From an uncultured Lachnospiraceae bacterium (lineage in GTDB: Bacteria; Bacillota; Clostridia; Lachnospirales; Lachnospiraceae), in contig CAMNTM010000001.1 of assembly GCA_946558465.1 (NCBI GenBank), positions 186,001 to 250,000 of the forward strand: a stretch of 64,000 nt of DNA. The letters run 5' to 3'. Below the pieces are notes generated by a model, which saw nothing but the letters and a program-made list of their open reading frames with translations, did no database searches and was not told where the DNA came from. A program made the position numbers and the translations under genes. Shown in pieces: positions 25,903 through 34,528 of the stretch (its first letter is position 1; each line of letters starts with the position of its first letter).

Positions 25903-27033
25903 TTATGCCTGATATACCGTCTCACCATTGATAACGGTTTCTAAAAGCCTTGCGCTGCACTTCTCAACAGGATTTCCCTCGTATACAACATAATCTGCAT
26001 CGAGACCTGCCTTTAACATACCTATGCGGTCAGAAACACCAAAAAGCTCTGCCGGATTCGCAGTCAGCATGCTGACAATCGTTTCACTGTTCTTACAGGT
26101 CTGCATGAGCTTGGAAGCACTCCACAAAAGCATCTCTTTCCCCCAGGCCATATCTGTTCCAAGAACTGTCAAACCGAATTTCGTACCGCTCTGCGCCATA
26201 TCGGCCAGCTTTGCAAAGTCTGTTTTATGCGCCATCTGCAGAGAGCTTCTGGAGGTATCTCCAAGAACAACTGCAGCATTTCTTTCTTTTATAGATTTTT
26301 CTGCCCTGTCTGCCTCATAGGCAAGAGTTACAATAATCTTCATATCCGGATAAGATTTCGTCACATCGAAAAAACGCTCAATCTCAGATACACTTTCACA
26401 CGCTGCTAAAACAGGCATCTTCCCGGTTCTTACTGCATCCATAACCTCCTTCGTTCTCTGGCTGCGGTAATCTGAAGCATAGTCTGTCCGACTCAATGCC
26501 TCCTTCAGCAGACCGGCCATAGCCATCGGAGTCTTCGGGCCGCCCTTATTCTGAAATACCCGGATAACCTCACCTGTAAAGGAGGCTTTCAGAGCTACAT
26601 CTCTGCGGACCGTAATTTTATTAATATTTTTCCCTATAGTTTTAACTACAGCACAGGTTCCTCCAAGAAGTCCCTCATTGCCGGGAGTCACAACTGTACT
26701 GGTAATACCGGCCTTATAAAATTCCTGCAGAGAAAGCTCATCAGGATCCAGTGAATGCCAGATGTCCAGATATGGAGTAACCGGACTGGAATTTTCATTA
26801 TAATCCTTAGCAAAATAAGCCATATCCTGTGTGCCCAAAAAATTACCAGAATCAATAAATCCCGGAAAAATATCCTTTCCTGTCATATCACATAGCTCTT
26901 CACCGGATAGGGATTCTCCGATTTCCACAATCTTTCCGTCTTCAATCTTCATATCTCCCTGAAAGACTTCTCCATTTCCTATATGGAGAGTTGCATTTTT
27001 CAAAATCATACTCGTTCTTTGCTGCCCTGTCAT
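25903..27033 (-). CDS. Amidohydrolase paralogue lacking metal ligands
   Basis: A 376-aa paralogue of the next gene with the same overall fold. It has the N-terminal MILKNATLHIGNGE, a FPGFID motif, and the C-terminal AGLDADYVVYEGNP. Where active relatives have His-x-His it reads GFIDSGNFLG, the later His sites are MPVLAACES and IIVTLAYEADR, and only the final Asp remains (VLGTDMAW). It therefore cannot bind the usual metal pair. The reading frame is intact and at the head of the operon, so it is not simple decay. A regulatory or heteromeric partner of the active enzyme is likely (inference). The start at 27033 has AAAGGAG upstream; an ATG at 27009 is the alternative. Confidence 0.85.
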   Translation of the reverse strand: MTGQQRTSMILKNATLHIGNGEVFQGDMKIEDGKIVEIGESLSGEELCDMTGKDIFPGFIDSGNFLGTQDMAYFAKDYNENSSPVTPYLDIWHSLDPDELSLQEFYKAGITSTVVTPGNEGLLGGTCAVVKTIGKNINKITVRRDVALKASFTGEVIRVFQNKGGPKTPMAMAGLLKEALSRTDYASDYRSQRTKEVMDAVRTGKMPVLAACESVSEIERFFDVTKSYPDMKIIVTLAYEADRAEKSIKERNAAVVLGDTSRSSLQMAHKTDFAKLADMAQSGTKFGLTVLGTDMAWGKEMLLWSASKLMQTCKNSETIVSMLTANPAELFGVSDRIGMLKAGLDADYVVYEGNPVEKCSARLLETVINGETVYQA

Positions 27034-27087
27034 ACCCGGCAGCGCTCCTTTCTTTTTTTATTGTGATTCATATAAAATTTATTTTGT

Positions 27088-27107
27088 AGAGTACATAATT
27101 CTACTCT
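27088..27107. promoter_or_regulatory. Inverted repeat in the amidohydrolase-ABC leader
   Basis: AGAGTA and TACTCT separated by 8 bp, between the -10 box and the first start codon. Placed to act as a repressor site; the factor is unknown. Confidence 0.4.
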
Positions 27108-27140
27108 TAAATTTTTCTTAAAAAATTAATTTTCCCTGAT

Positions 27141-27169
27141 ATTTTACAAAATACGATATATTTTGTCAA
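27141..27169 (-). promoter_or_regulatory. Promoter of the amidohydrolase-ABC operon
   Basis: A near-consensus promoter on the minus strand: TTGACA at 27164-27169, spacer 17 bp, TAAAAT at 27141-27146. The leader is about 100 nt and AT-rich. Confidence 0.8.
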
Positions 27170-27236
27170 TGTATTAATCGAAATTCTCACTATGTTTCCC
27201 TAAAAAAACAGAAAATTGGTCCAAAACATCAAAATA

Positions 27237-27259
27237 ACCAGCAGACAAAAGCTGCTGGT
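27237..27259 (-). terminator. Terminator of the two-component operon
   Basis: ACCAGCAG (27237-27244) pairs with CTGCTGGT (27252-27259) around a 7-nt loop, followed on the minus strand by TATTTTG. It lies about 30 bp after the response regulator stop. Confidence 0.75.
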
Positions 27260-27287
27260 CTCATTATATAAAACAGACTGTACTTTA

Positions 27288-27977
27288 TTATACCTTAAAC
27301 CGGTACCCCACACCCCAGATAGTTTCTATATACTGTGGATTGGAGGTGTCCATCTCCACTTTTTCGCGGATCTTTTTGATATGCACTGTCACCGTCGCAA
27401 TATCTCCAATAGACTCCATATCCCATATCTCACGGAATAACTCCTCCTTTGTGTAGACATGATTTGGATGGCTGGCAAGAAATGTAAGCAGGTCAAATTC
27501 CTTTGTCGTGAAAGTCCTTTCCTCATCGTTAATCCATACCCGCCTTGCCGTAGTATCTATCTTAAGTCCTCGAATCTCAACCACCTTATTTCTTGACACT
27601 GCACTTCCGGTCAGACGGTCATATCTTGCCAGGTGAGCCTTCACTCTTGCAACCAGCTCACTCGGACTGAACGGCTTTGTCATATAATCATCGGCCCCAA
27701 GTCCAAGTCCCCGGATTTTATCAATATCATCCTTCTTCGCTGACACCATAATAATCGGCGTATCCTTCTCATCCCGGATTTTACGGCAGATTTCAAAACC
27801 ATCTACACCCGGAAGCATAAGATCCAGGATAAACAAACTGTATTCCTCCGTCAGCGCCTTAGAGAGTCCCGTTTCTCCGTCATTTGCCACCTCCACCTGA
27901 AAGCCGCTGAGCTCCAGATAATCCTTTTCAAGATCTGCAATTGTCTCTTCATCTTCCACAATCAATATTCTACTCAT
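27288..27977 (-). CDS. OmpR/PhoB-type response regulator
   Basis: A 229-aa response regulator. The receiver domain has the acidic pocket (EDEE), the phospho-acceptor Asp in LFILDLMLPG and the conserved Lys in TKPFSP. A winged-helix domain follows (TTKEFDLLTFLASHPNHVYTKEEL and ending IETIWGVGYRFKV). Phosphorylated by its partner kinase it should bind DNA as a dimer. It overlaps the kinase gene by 8 bp. No target operator is apparent in the window. Confidence 0.95.
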   Translation of the reverse strand: MSRILIVEDEETIADLEKDYLELSGFQVEVANDGETGLSKALTEEYSLFILDLMLPGVDGFEICRKIRDEKDTPIIMVSAKKDDIDKIRGLGLGADDYMTKPFSPSELVARVKAHLARYDRLTGSAVSRNKVVEIRGLKIDTTARRVWINDEERTFTTKEFDLLTFLASHPNHVYTKEELFREIWDMESIGDIATVTVHIKKIREKVEMDTSNPQYIETIWGVGYRFKV

Positions 27978-29466
27978 TCACTGGTACCTCCTGATATTTT
28001 CTAAGGACAAAATACATTGTTGTCCCGGTATTCTCTCTGCTGGCAGCCCATATTTTACCTCCGTGCTCTTCGATTATCTTCTTTACAATTGAAAGCCCTA
28101 TTCCGCTTCCCCCTTTGGAAGAATTTCTTGATGCATCCGTCCTGTAAAATCTATCAAAAATATTCGGCAGATCCTTTGCTGCAATCCCTTTGCCGTTGTC
28201 CTCAAGCTCTACTTGTACAAAATCCCCTACATCCTTTACGCGCAGGTTAATCTTTGCCCTCTCCTTATCCATATATTTCAGTGAATTATTAACAATATTA
28301 TGAACTACCCGCTTAAGCTGCTCTGCGTCCGCAATAACACATACCTTTGCATCAACATAATTAAAGTAGCTGAACTCAATATTTTTCGATTCCATCTCAA
28401 GTGATAAATCCTCAACACAGTCATTGAAATATTCATTGACCGATAAAATACTGAAATTATAGGGTATCCGATTCGTGTCAATCTTTGAATAAAGTGTCAG
28501 CTCATTAATCAGCATATCCATCTCATTTGCTTTATTATAAATCGTACGTACATATTTATCCACCTTTTCCGGTGTATCCGCAACGCCATCCATGATTCCT
28601 TCCGCATATCCCTTAATTGTCGTTACCGGAGTCTTTAAATCATGAGAGATATTGCTGATAAGCTCTTTATTTTCTCTGTCAAAGGCGATTTTTTCTTCTG
28701 CATTATCCTTAAGCCTTTTACGCATATCCTCCAGACTGGCACACAGAATGCCAAGCTCATCGCCCGACGATGCCTTAAGCTCAAAATCAAGATTTCCTTC
28801 CTTGATATTTTTGGCTGCAGTCTGCATTTTTCCGACTGAGGACATAATCCCTTTATAAATCCAGATAAATAAGATACACGCTGTCAAAATCAATACAAGA
28901 ATCACTCCAAACAGCATATCTATAAAAAACTCTTTTACTTCCGGAATCACATTACTGACATCTGTAACAATAAAAGTGCTTCCCTTTTCTCCGCCAGGAA
29001 AAAGAAAATCAACCTGTTTTACCAGAGACTGTGCTTCTCCTCCCAAATACATACCATTTTCCGATGCAAAATCCGAATCCTCATGCTCCGGAAGCTGTTC
29101 CATAACCTTCCTGGAAAGCTTGGAATTTGTTCCGATATATACCAATATGTCGTCCCGCCTCACTAATAAATACGATTTCTTTTCCAGAAGCCGCTGATTG
29201 AATTCTTCAAGCCAGGCAGCATCTATCATTTTTTCCGGTTCTGTCCGAATCATATCCTTAAGCTCATGATAAGGCTCCTCAGTTAGTCTTGCCAGCACCT
29301 GCACGGGATTCGAAAAGCTTTCCACGGTCGTTCCAGTAATTCCATATGTTTTTTCGATCGCCCCGATCTGATACCTTCCAAAAATCATTATCATTACTAC
29401 AGATAACATAACCGGTATTAATATTATCGTTAAAAATGCTATAATCAGCCTCGTCTTTAACTTCAT
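27970..29466 (-). CDS. Membrane sensor histidine kinase
   Basis: A 498-aa kinase. Start at 29466 because GGAGGA lies 7 bp upstream. Membrane helices near residues 5-27 and 190-212 enclose an extracellular sensor domain of about 160 residues with no close family that I recognise. HAMP follows (residues 210-265), then the dimerisation domain with the phospho-His in NISHDLKTP. The ATPase domain has an N box (HNIVNNSLKYM), G1 (DNGKGIAAKDLP) and G2 (GGSGIGLSIVKK). It is translationally coupled to the OmpR-type regulator (8-bp overlap). The signal is unknown. Architecture resembles VanS/PhoR-like cell-envelope sensors. Confidence 0.93.
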   Translation of the reverse strand: MKLKTRLIIAFLTIILIPVMLSVVMIMIFGRYQIGAIEKTYGITGTTVESFSNPVQVLARLTEEPYHELKDMIRTEPEKMIDAAWLEEFNQRLLEKKSYLLVRRDDILVYIGTNSKLSRKVMEQLPEHEDSDFASENGMYLGGEAQSLVKQVDFLFPGGEKGSTFIVTDVSNVIPEVKEFFIDMLFGVILVLILTACILFIWIYKGIMSSVGKMQTAAKNIKEGNLDFELKASSGDELGILCASLEDMRKRLKDNAEEKIAFDRENKELISNISHDLKTPVTTIKGYAEGIMDGVADTPEKVDKYVRTIYNKANEMDMLINELTLYSKIDTNRIPYNFSILSVNEYFNDCVEDLSLEMESKNIEFSYFNYVDAKVCVIADAEQLKRVVHNIVNNSLKYMDKERAKINLRVKDVGDFVQVELEDNGKGIAAKDLPNIFDRFYRTDASRNSSKGGSGIGLSIVKKIIEEHGGKIWAASRENTGTTMYFVLRKYQEVPVNE

Positions 29467-29525
29467 ATATATGTCCTCCGTATGGATACGGGATACTCTG
29501 TGTACTGTAGTATAGCATGAAAATA

Positions 29526-29546
29526 GGCGCTTCACACGAAAGCGCC
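29526..29546 (-). terminator. Terminator of metK
   Basis: GGCGCTT and AAGCGCC arms around a 7-nt loop, followed on the minus strand by TATTTTC. It lies about 20 bp after the metK stop. Confidence 0.75.
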
Positions 29547-29566
29547 CATAAACTTTTATTAAAATT

Positions 29567-30754
29567 TTATAAATAAGACTTAAGCAGCTCTGCCTTGTCT
29601 GTCTTCTCCCACGGAAGGTCTACATCTGTACGTCCAAAATGTCCATACGCTGCTGTCTGCTTGTAAATCGGTCTTCTAAGGTCAAGCATCTTAATAATAC
29701 CTGCCGGACGAAGGTCAAAATTCTCACGAATAATCCCGACAAGCTTATCCTCAGACAATACACCCGTTCCAAATGTATCCACCATAATGGAAGTGGGCTG
29801 AGCTACACCGATTGCATAAGACAGCTGGATTTCACATTTCTTTGCCAGGCCTGCTGCCACGATATTCTTTGCTACATAACGCGCGGCGTAAGCTGCGGAA
29901 CGATCCACCTTCGTGCAGTCCTTTCCTGAGAATGCACCGCCGCCGTGACGTGCCATTCCGCCATATGTATCTACAATGATTTTACGTCCCGTAAGTCCGC
30001 TGTCACCGTGCGGTCCGCCGATTACAAAGCGTCCTGTCGGATTGATAAAGAACTTCGTATTTTCATCTGTCATTCCTGCCGGAATTATCTCGTCAAACAC
30101 ATATTTCTTAATATCTGTATGTATCTGCTCCTGTGACACCTCCGGATCATGCTGTGTAGACAGTACAACAGCATCCAGACGCGCCGGATTACCATTTTCG
30201 TCATATTCAACTGTTACCTGGGTTTTTCCATCTGGTCTTAGATATGGAAGTGTACCATCTTTTCTTACCTCTGTAAGTCTTATGGCAAGCTTATGAGCCA
30301 ATGCAATTGGATACGGCATAAGCTCCGGCGTCTCGTCGGATGCATATCCAAACATCATACCCTGGTCTCCGGCCCCGATTGCTTCGATTTCTTCCTCAGA
30401 CATCTTATTTTCTTTTGCCTCTAATGCCTTATCCACACCCATAGCAATATCTGCAGACTGCTCGTCAATCGCGGTAATAACTCCGCAGGTTTCTGCATCA
30501 AATCCATATTTTGCTCTGTCGTAGCCGATTTCCTTGATGGTATCTCTTACAATCTTCTGCATATCCACATATGCATTCGTTGTAATTTCACCCATAACTA
30601 ATACAAGACCTGTAGTAGTGCTTGTCTCACAGGCCACACGGCTCATCGGGTCCTGTGCCATAAGTGCATCAAGAATTGCATCCGATATCTGATCGCACAT
30701 TTTATCCGGATGACCTTCTGTTACTGATTCTGACGTAAATAAATACCTTTCCAT
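29567..30754 (-). CDS. metK: S-adenosylmethionine synthetase
   Basis: Makes SAM from methionine and ATP. The 395-aa protein is full length, with the signatures [28 protein letters not shown] and [17 protein letters not shown]. It is preceded by a SAM-I riboswitch with a terminator (30851-31000), which closes the gene when SAM is plentiful. It is followed by a clean terminator, so it forms a single-gene unit. Confidence 0.98.
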   Translation of the reverse strand: MERYLFTSESVTEGHPDKMCDQISDAILDALMAQDPMSRVACETSTTTGLVLVMGEITTNAYVDMQKIVRDTIKEIGYDRAKYGFDAETCGVITAIDEQSADIAMGVDKALEAKENKMSEEEIEAIGAGDQGMMFGYASDETPELMPYPIALAHKLAIRLTEVRKDGTLPYLRPDGKTQVTVEYDENGNPARLDAVVLSTQHDPEVSQEQIHTDIKKYVFDEIIPAGMTDENTKFFINPTGRFVIGGPHGDSGLTGRKIIVDTYGGMARHGGGAFSGKDCTKVDRSAAYAARYVAKNIVAAGLAKKCEIQLSYAIGVAQPTSIMVDTFGTGVLSEDKLVGIIRENFDLRPAGIIKMLDLRRPIYKQTAAYGHFGRTDVDLPWEKTDKAELLKSYL

Positions 30755-30850
30755 TTTGTTTCCCCTTTCTTTTCTGCCGGACTTTCTCCCGTAGGATCTT
30801 GGTTATCTGCCGGAACTTTTGCTGACAGCTCCTCTCTTCAAATAACCGAC

Positions 30851-31000
30851 AAAAAAGCAGCCCGCCATAAGCGGACTGTTTATTTTTGTATAATCAATCC
30901 TCTTATTGTTCGATTACTCGCTCAGGTTGGCACCTTCCAATTTACCGGGGTTGCCGCAGCTTCATAGATCCTTTGTATCTCCACTGCTCTGAATAAGAGA
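30851..31000 (-). promoter_or_regulatory. SAM-I (S-box) riboswitch with terminator
   Basis: On the minus strand the P1 5' arm CTCTTATT (near 30992-30999) pairs with AATAAGAG at 30900-30907. Between them lie the S-box hallmarks CAGTGGAG, ATGAAGC, GCGGCAACC, GGAAGGTGCCAA and CCTGAGCGAG. After the aptamer a terminator, CAGTCCGC-TTATG-GCGGGCTG plus six T residues, sits at 30851-30880. The switch should turn metK off when SAM binds. Confidence 0.95.
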
Positions 31001-31036
31001 AAGTCTGATATGAATTTTTATTTTTCGTCACATATT

Positions 31037-31065
31037 ATTTTACACTGCCGCATAAGAAAAGTCAA
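31037..31065 (-). promoter_or_regulatory. Promoter of the metK leader
   Basis: TTGACT at 31060-31065, spacer 17 bp, TAAAAT at 31037-31042. It lies between the murA stop codon and the riboswitch. No murA terminator is visible, so murA transcripts may also run into the riboswitch. Confidence 0.75.
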
Positions 31066-31068
31066 CAG

Positions 31069-32361
31069 TTAGCTTACTTTTAACTTAAATTTCTGAATTT
31101 CCTTTTCTGTAGATACCTTCTCAATAATTGCTCCTATTCCTTTAAGCTTTTCTTCAAAACGTTCATATCCCCGCTGGATATATACAATATCGTCTACTGT
31201 TGTAAACCCGTCGGTTGCAAGGCCGGCAATACATAATGCCGCTCCTGCACGGAGATCAGGCGCACTTACACGAGTACCGGAAAAACGCTTTACACCCTCA
31301 ATGGTTGCTGAATTGCCTTCTATCTTAATGCTCGCCCCCATTCTTGCAAGCTCATCTAAGTATTTAAACCGGTTTTCAAATATACTTTCTGTAATTGTAC
31401 TTGTCCCCCGGCATAAAGCTAATGTTACGCCTATCTGAGGCTGCATATCTGTCGGGAACCCCGGATATGGAAGGGTCTTTACATGAGTGCTTCTTAAATC
31501 TCCCTTCGATACGACACGCACCGCGTCATCAAATTCCTCTACTTCACATCCGATCTCAACCAGCTTCGCAATGGTTGCCTCAAGATGCTTCGGAATAACA
31601 TTGAGTACAGTTACGTCTCCCTTCGTCGCCGCGGCTGCAAACATAAAGGTTCCTGCCTCAATCTGATCGGGAATTACAGAATAATCCGTACTGTGCAGCT
31701 TGTGCACACCGCGGATTTTAATCACATCTGTCCCCGCACCTCTGATATTCGCACCCATACTATTCAAAAAATTGGCAACATCTACAACATGAGGCTCCTT
31801 TGCAACATTTTCCATAATTGTAAGACCTTCTGCCATCGTGGCCGCCATCATTACATTAATAGTTGCGCCCACACTCACCACATCAAAATAAATATGCTTT
31901 CCTACAAGGCGCTCCGCCTCCGCAATAATCTTGCCATGCTCAATATCTACATCTGCACCCAGTGCACGAAATCCCTTAATGTGCTGGTCAATCGGTCTGC
32001 TGCCGATATTGCAGCCTCCCGGAAGCGCTACCTCTGCATGCTTATATTTTCCAAGAAGTGCTCCCAGCAAATAGTAGGAAGCTCTTATTTTCTTAATATA
32101 GTCATACTCAATACTAAGCGAGTTCAGTCTCTTCCCGCTTATCTGGACTGTATGCGGATCAACACGATGAACCTTTCCGCCGATACCCGCTATAGCATCC
32201 AGCAAAACATTAATATCATTGACATCCGGAAGGTTATCTATGCGGACTGTCTCGTCTGTCATAATTGCCGCTGCGAGAATCGCAAGTGCCGCGTTTTTTG
32301 CTCCCCCAATTTCAACCTCACCTACAAGTGGATGTCCTCCCTTAATAATATACTGCTCCAT
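31069..32361 (-). CDS. murA: UDP-N-acetylglucosamine 1-carboxyvinyltransferase
   Basis: First committed enzyme of peptidoglycan synthesis: transfers enolpyruvate from PEP to UDP-GlcNAc in the cytoplasm. 430 aa. The N-terminal GGAKNAALAILAAAI motif and the mobile loop LPGGCNIGSRPIDQH with the catalytic Cys (the residue attacked by fosfomycin) are present. Start at the ATG 32361; an in-frame TTG four codons earlier is possible. It has its own promoter (32489-32516) with a leader of about 120 nt. Firmicutes often have two MurA paralogues; whether this is MurA1 or MurAB cannot be told here. Confidence 0.97.
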   Translation of the reverse strand: MEQYIIKGGHPLVGEVEIGGAKNAALAILAAAIMTDETVRIDNLPDVNDINVLLDAIAGIGGKVHRVDPHTVQISGKRLNSLSIEYDYIKKIRASYYLLGALLGKYKHAEVALPGGCNIGSRPIDQHIKGFRALGADVDIEHGKIIAEAERLVGKHIYFDVVSVGATINVMMAATMAEGLTIMENVAKEPHVVDVANFLNSMGANIRGAGTDVIKIRGVHKLHSTDYSVIPDQIEAGTFMFAAAATKGDVTVLNVIPKHLEATIAKLVEIGCEVEEFDDAVRVVSKGDLRSTHVKTLPYPGFPTDMQPQIGVTLALCRGTSTITESIFENRFKYLDELARMGASIKIEGNSATIEGVKRFSGTRVSAPDLRAGAALCIAGLATDGFTTVDDIVYIQRGYERFEEKLKGIGAIIEKVSTEKEIQKFKLKVS

Positions 32362-32488
32362 AATACACCTCAAACCTATTGATATATTCCTAACTTCCGC
32401 TTACATTCAAGAACGGATATGTATTATCAAAACTAAACAAGATAACTTTTGGCAAAGATTAATATATACAAAAAATATCTGCTTGCAT

Positions 32489-32516
32489 ATTATACCATAA
32501 AATTCAGGATTGTAAA
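32489..32516 (-). promoter_or_regulatory. Promoter of murA
   Basis: TTTACA at 32511-32516, spacer 16 bp, TATAAT at 32489-32494 on the minus strand. Confidence 0.65.
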
Positions 32517-32572
32517 ACATTTTTTACAAATATGTAACTTATCTGTAATATTTTGACATAACATAAGTGCCG

Positions 32573-33070
32573 CTATCTAGTTAAATGCTCCATTACCTTG
32601 TCAATCGTCTCTTCTAAATCTAGTCCCTCCTCACATACTGTAATGTCTGCATACTTCTCAAAAAGCTGTGTCCTTTCATCATACAGGTCTTTAAGCGTCT
32701 GCCCTTCTTTTAATACAACTCCCCTGTTTTTTGCATTTGTAATTCTTCTATTTATTGTTTCAAATGACACCTGTAAATATACGATCTTCCCGATTTCTTT
32801 ATAATGTTCCATTGCATTTTTACAATAAATAACACTTCCACCGGGTGAAATAACTGTCCTGTCTGCCGCCACCTCCATATTCACACGATCCTCCACCTCC
32901 AGAAAACCGTCTATTCCCCTTTCTGCAATGATTTCCTTCAGCAGGCGTCCCTCCTGCTCCTGAATCAAAATATCTGTATCAACAAAACGATAACCCAGGC
33001 GCTTTGCGATGACTACACCAACCGTACTTTTCCCGGCTGCAGGCATACCAATCAGAATATAATTTTTCAT
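32573..33070 (-). CDS. aroK: Shikimate kinase
   Basis: Phosphorylates shikimate at O3 with ATP in aromatic amino acid synthesis. 165 aa, normal length. It has the P-loop GMPAAGKSTVG, the substrate/Mg motif FVDTDILIQ, the RGIDGFLEVEDR segment for shikimate binding and SPGGSVIYC. Start at 33070 with AAGGA upstream. It stands outside any aro cluster, between murA and a small conserved gene. The reading is consistent with either shikimate kinase or a close AroK-like kinase. Confidence 0.88.
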   Translation of the reverse strand: MKNYILIGMPAAGKSTVGVVIAKRLGYRFVDTDILIQEQEGRLLKEIIAERGIDGFLEVEDRVNMEVAADRTVISPGGSVIYCKNAMEHYKEIGKIVYLQVSFETINRRITNAKNRGVVLKEGQTLKDLYDERTQLFEKYADITVCEEGLDLEETIDKVMEHLTR

Positions 33071-33141
33071 ATCTTTTGTTCCTTCGCTATATTTCAACAC
33101 TTATTGTACCATAAATCCCTTTAGACGTCCACTCTTTAACG

Positions 33142-33498
33142 TCAGTATAGTTTTCTCCGGCAGCTCCGGCGTTCACAGCGCCTCCGGCACAGCTCCTGGT
33201 ACGCCATCACCTCTATGAGCTCATGAAGCCATTCTCCTGCCTCATCCTCTCCTTCTTTGGCCCTGTCATAAATTCTTCTGCACATAAGACGGAGCTGAAG
33301 CCTATCTGGATATTCGTCATACATCATGCTTCCTTTGTATTCCAGACGGTCACATTCCTCTTCTACGAACGGAAGCAGACGCTTCGCCGTGTCCGGATAT
33401 ATACTTTTCATATAATCGTAGTCACGTCTGTTTACCCTGTCATCATCAAAAAGAAACGGCATCGGGTATGTCATATAATAAGGCAGTCGATTATCCAT
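33142..33498 (-). CDS. Conserved hypothetical protein, Arg/Cys-rich tail
   Basis: A 118-aa protein not assigned to a named family. Start at 33498, with AGGAGAG 5 bp upstream. The N-terminus MDNRLPYYMTYPMPFLFDDD resembles short proteins seen in Lachnospiraceae genomes. The middle is acidic and helical (RLLPFVEEECDRLEYKGSMMYDEYPDR). The last 15 residues are strongly basic with two Cys-Arg pairs (CRRRCERRSCRRK), which suggests nucleic-acid or metal binding. It is 113 bp downstream of the V-ATPase terminator and reads towards aroK. No function is claimed. Confidence 0.7.
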   Translation of the reverse strand: MDNRLPYYMTYPMPFLFDDDRVNRRDYDYMKSIYPDTAKRLLPFVEEECDRLEYKGSMMYDEYPDRLQLRLMCRRIYDRAKEGEDEAGEWLHELIEVMAYQELCRRRCERRSCRRKLY

Positions 33499-33571
33499 GT
33501 ACACACTCTCCTGAATATAAGTATCTGCTTTATCATATGTGACTATGCTTAAATAGGTGAAATATACCTGC

Positions 33572-33603
33572 AAAAAAATAAGAAGCGGAATTCTCCGCTC
33601 CTT
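33572..33603 (-). terminator. Terminator of the V-ATPase operon
   Basis: Arms AAGAAGCGGA and TCCGCTCCTT pair with one mismatch around ATTC; on the minus strand the stem is followed by seven T residues. It starts 10 bp after the ntpD stop. Confidence 0.8.
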
Positions 33604-33612
33604 ACCCTTTAA

Positions 33613-34272
33613 CTAATCTCTTTCACTATAATGATGTGCTTCCTCAAGCATCATATCCTTTACCTTCATCAGACGAATCTGTGAGCTTCTTTCATTCTCA
33701 TCAAGCTTCATCGTGATATATTTGATTGTTGCCTGGGCCTCCGGAATCGTCACATGCTCCAACGCATTTACACGGCGTCTTGTCTTCTCTATCTCAGCCG
33801 CCATAAGCTGGCATGCTTTTTCTGTCTCCGCAAGTTTCAGCATATCCGGCAGTATGTCTGCCAGAGATTTTACGGCACCGTCCAAATCACTGGAAGTAAA
33901 TGCGAAACCATAGGAATAGATGTCATTCGCATCTGCAGTTCTGGTCTTTGTCTCGAAAACGGGGATGTTAACACTCATAACATTCTTTTCGCCCACCTCA
34001 AGACCTACTTCCTGCTTTGGTGTCATAAGTGCTGTATTCAGCGTCGCCTCGTCCATTCCAGCCTTCGCGATGACAAAGTTCTTATTTGCAGAGAGGATTC
34101 CGGCTTCTACCTTCTGGCGAAGTGCCATATTCTCCTTAACCAGCTCAAGAAACTGACGCATCAGCTCATCACGCTTATCCTTCAAAAGCTTATGACCTCT
34201 TCTGGCAGTGACAAGCTTTCTCTTTGTCTTCGTCAGCTCCATACGGGTAGGAGTTATCTGTTTAGATGCCAT
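33613..34272 (-). CDS. ntpD: V-type ATPase subunit D (central rotor)
   Basis: Coiled-coil central stalk subunit of 219 aa. It carries rotation between the catalytic A3B3 head and the K ring. Family start ITPTRMELTKTKRKLVTARRGHKLLKDKRDEL and C-terminal RRVNALEHVTIPEAQATIKYI are clear. It is the last gene of the V-ATPase operon. Unlike the others it is separated from its upstream neighbour, by 256 bp of repeats, and has its own good ribosome-binding site (AAGGAGG). Confidence 0.97.
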   Translation of the reverse strand: MASKQITPTRMELTKTKRKLVTARRGHKLLKDKRDELMRQFLELVKENMALRQKVEAGILSANKNFVIAKAGMDEATLNTALMTPKQEVGLEVGEKNVMSVNIPVFETKTRTADANDIYSYGFAFTSSDLDGAVKSLADILPDMLKLAETEKACQLMAAEIEKTRRRVNALEHVTIPEAQATIKYITMKLDENERSSQIRLMKVKDMMLEEAHHYSERD

Positions 34273-34341
34273 TTCTTTGCCTCCTTGTTAATTAGTCAAG
34301 CGTACATACGCCATGTTATGGCTCTTCGTACACAAGCCATT

Positions 34342-34390
34342 CCAGCTCGATTTCGCTCTGCTCCATCTCGCTGCGGGCTGACGCCCTATA
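34342..34390. repeat. 49-bp interspersed repeat, copy 1
   Basis: Begins CCAGCTCGATTTCGCT and ends GGGCTGACGCCCTATA. It matches copy 2 (34414-34462) over the whole 49 bp with five or six differences. Contains the hairpin GGGC-TGAC-GCCC. The two copies are spaced by 72 bp. Confidence 0.85.
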
Positions 34391-34413
34391 TTAGTCTGGC
34401 ATTTCTGCCATAC

Positions 34414-34462
34414 CCAGCTCGATTCCGCTTTGCTTCATCTCGCTGTGGGCTGACGCCCTATA
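34414..34462. repeat. 49-bp interspersed repeat, copy 2
   Basis: Same orientation as copy 1, starting CCAGCTCGATTCCGCT and ending GTGGGCTGACGCCCTATA. It abuts the left arm of the cruciform at 34463. Confidence 0.85.
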
Positions 34463-34520
34463 CATCTGCATAAAAACAGCCGTTTGTATGCAGGCATACA
34501 TGTCTGTTTTTATACAGATG
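34463..34520. repeat. Large cruciform between ntpB and ntpD
   Basis: Arms of 17 nt (34463-34479 and 34504-34520: CATCTG...CAGATG) pair with one C-A mismatch. They enclose a second perfect stem, GTATGC-AG-GCATAC (34486-34499). The structure starts 9 bp after the ntpB stop on the minus strand. No T-run follows it, so it may stabilise the upstream mRNA instead of ending it. Confidence 0.8.
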
Positions 34521-34528
34521 TGCATGGC

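Noticed and set aside
31585-32382. Plus-strand open frame opposite murA
   Set aside because: Antisense to a complete murA with its catalytic Cys loop; composition is not protein-like.
33754-34473. Plus-strand open frame of 239 codons across ntpD and the repeats
   Set aside because: Antisense to ntpD and continuing through the 49-bp repeats; no start signal.
34342-34520. Terminator between ntpB and ntpD
   Set aside because: The cruciform has strong stems but no T-run on the minus strand, and ntpD is part of the same complex, so I describe it as a structured repeat region.
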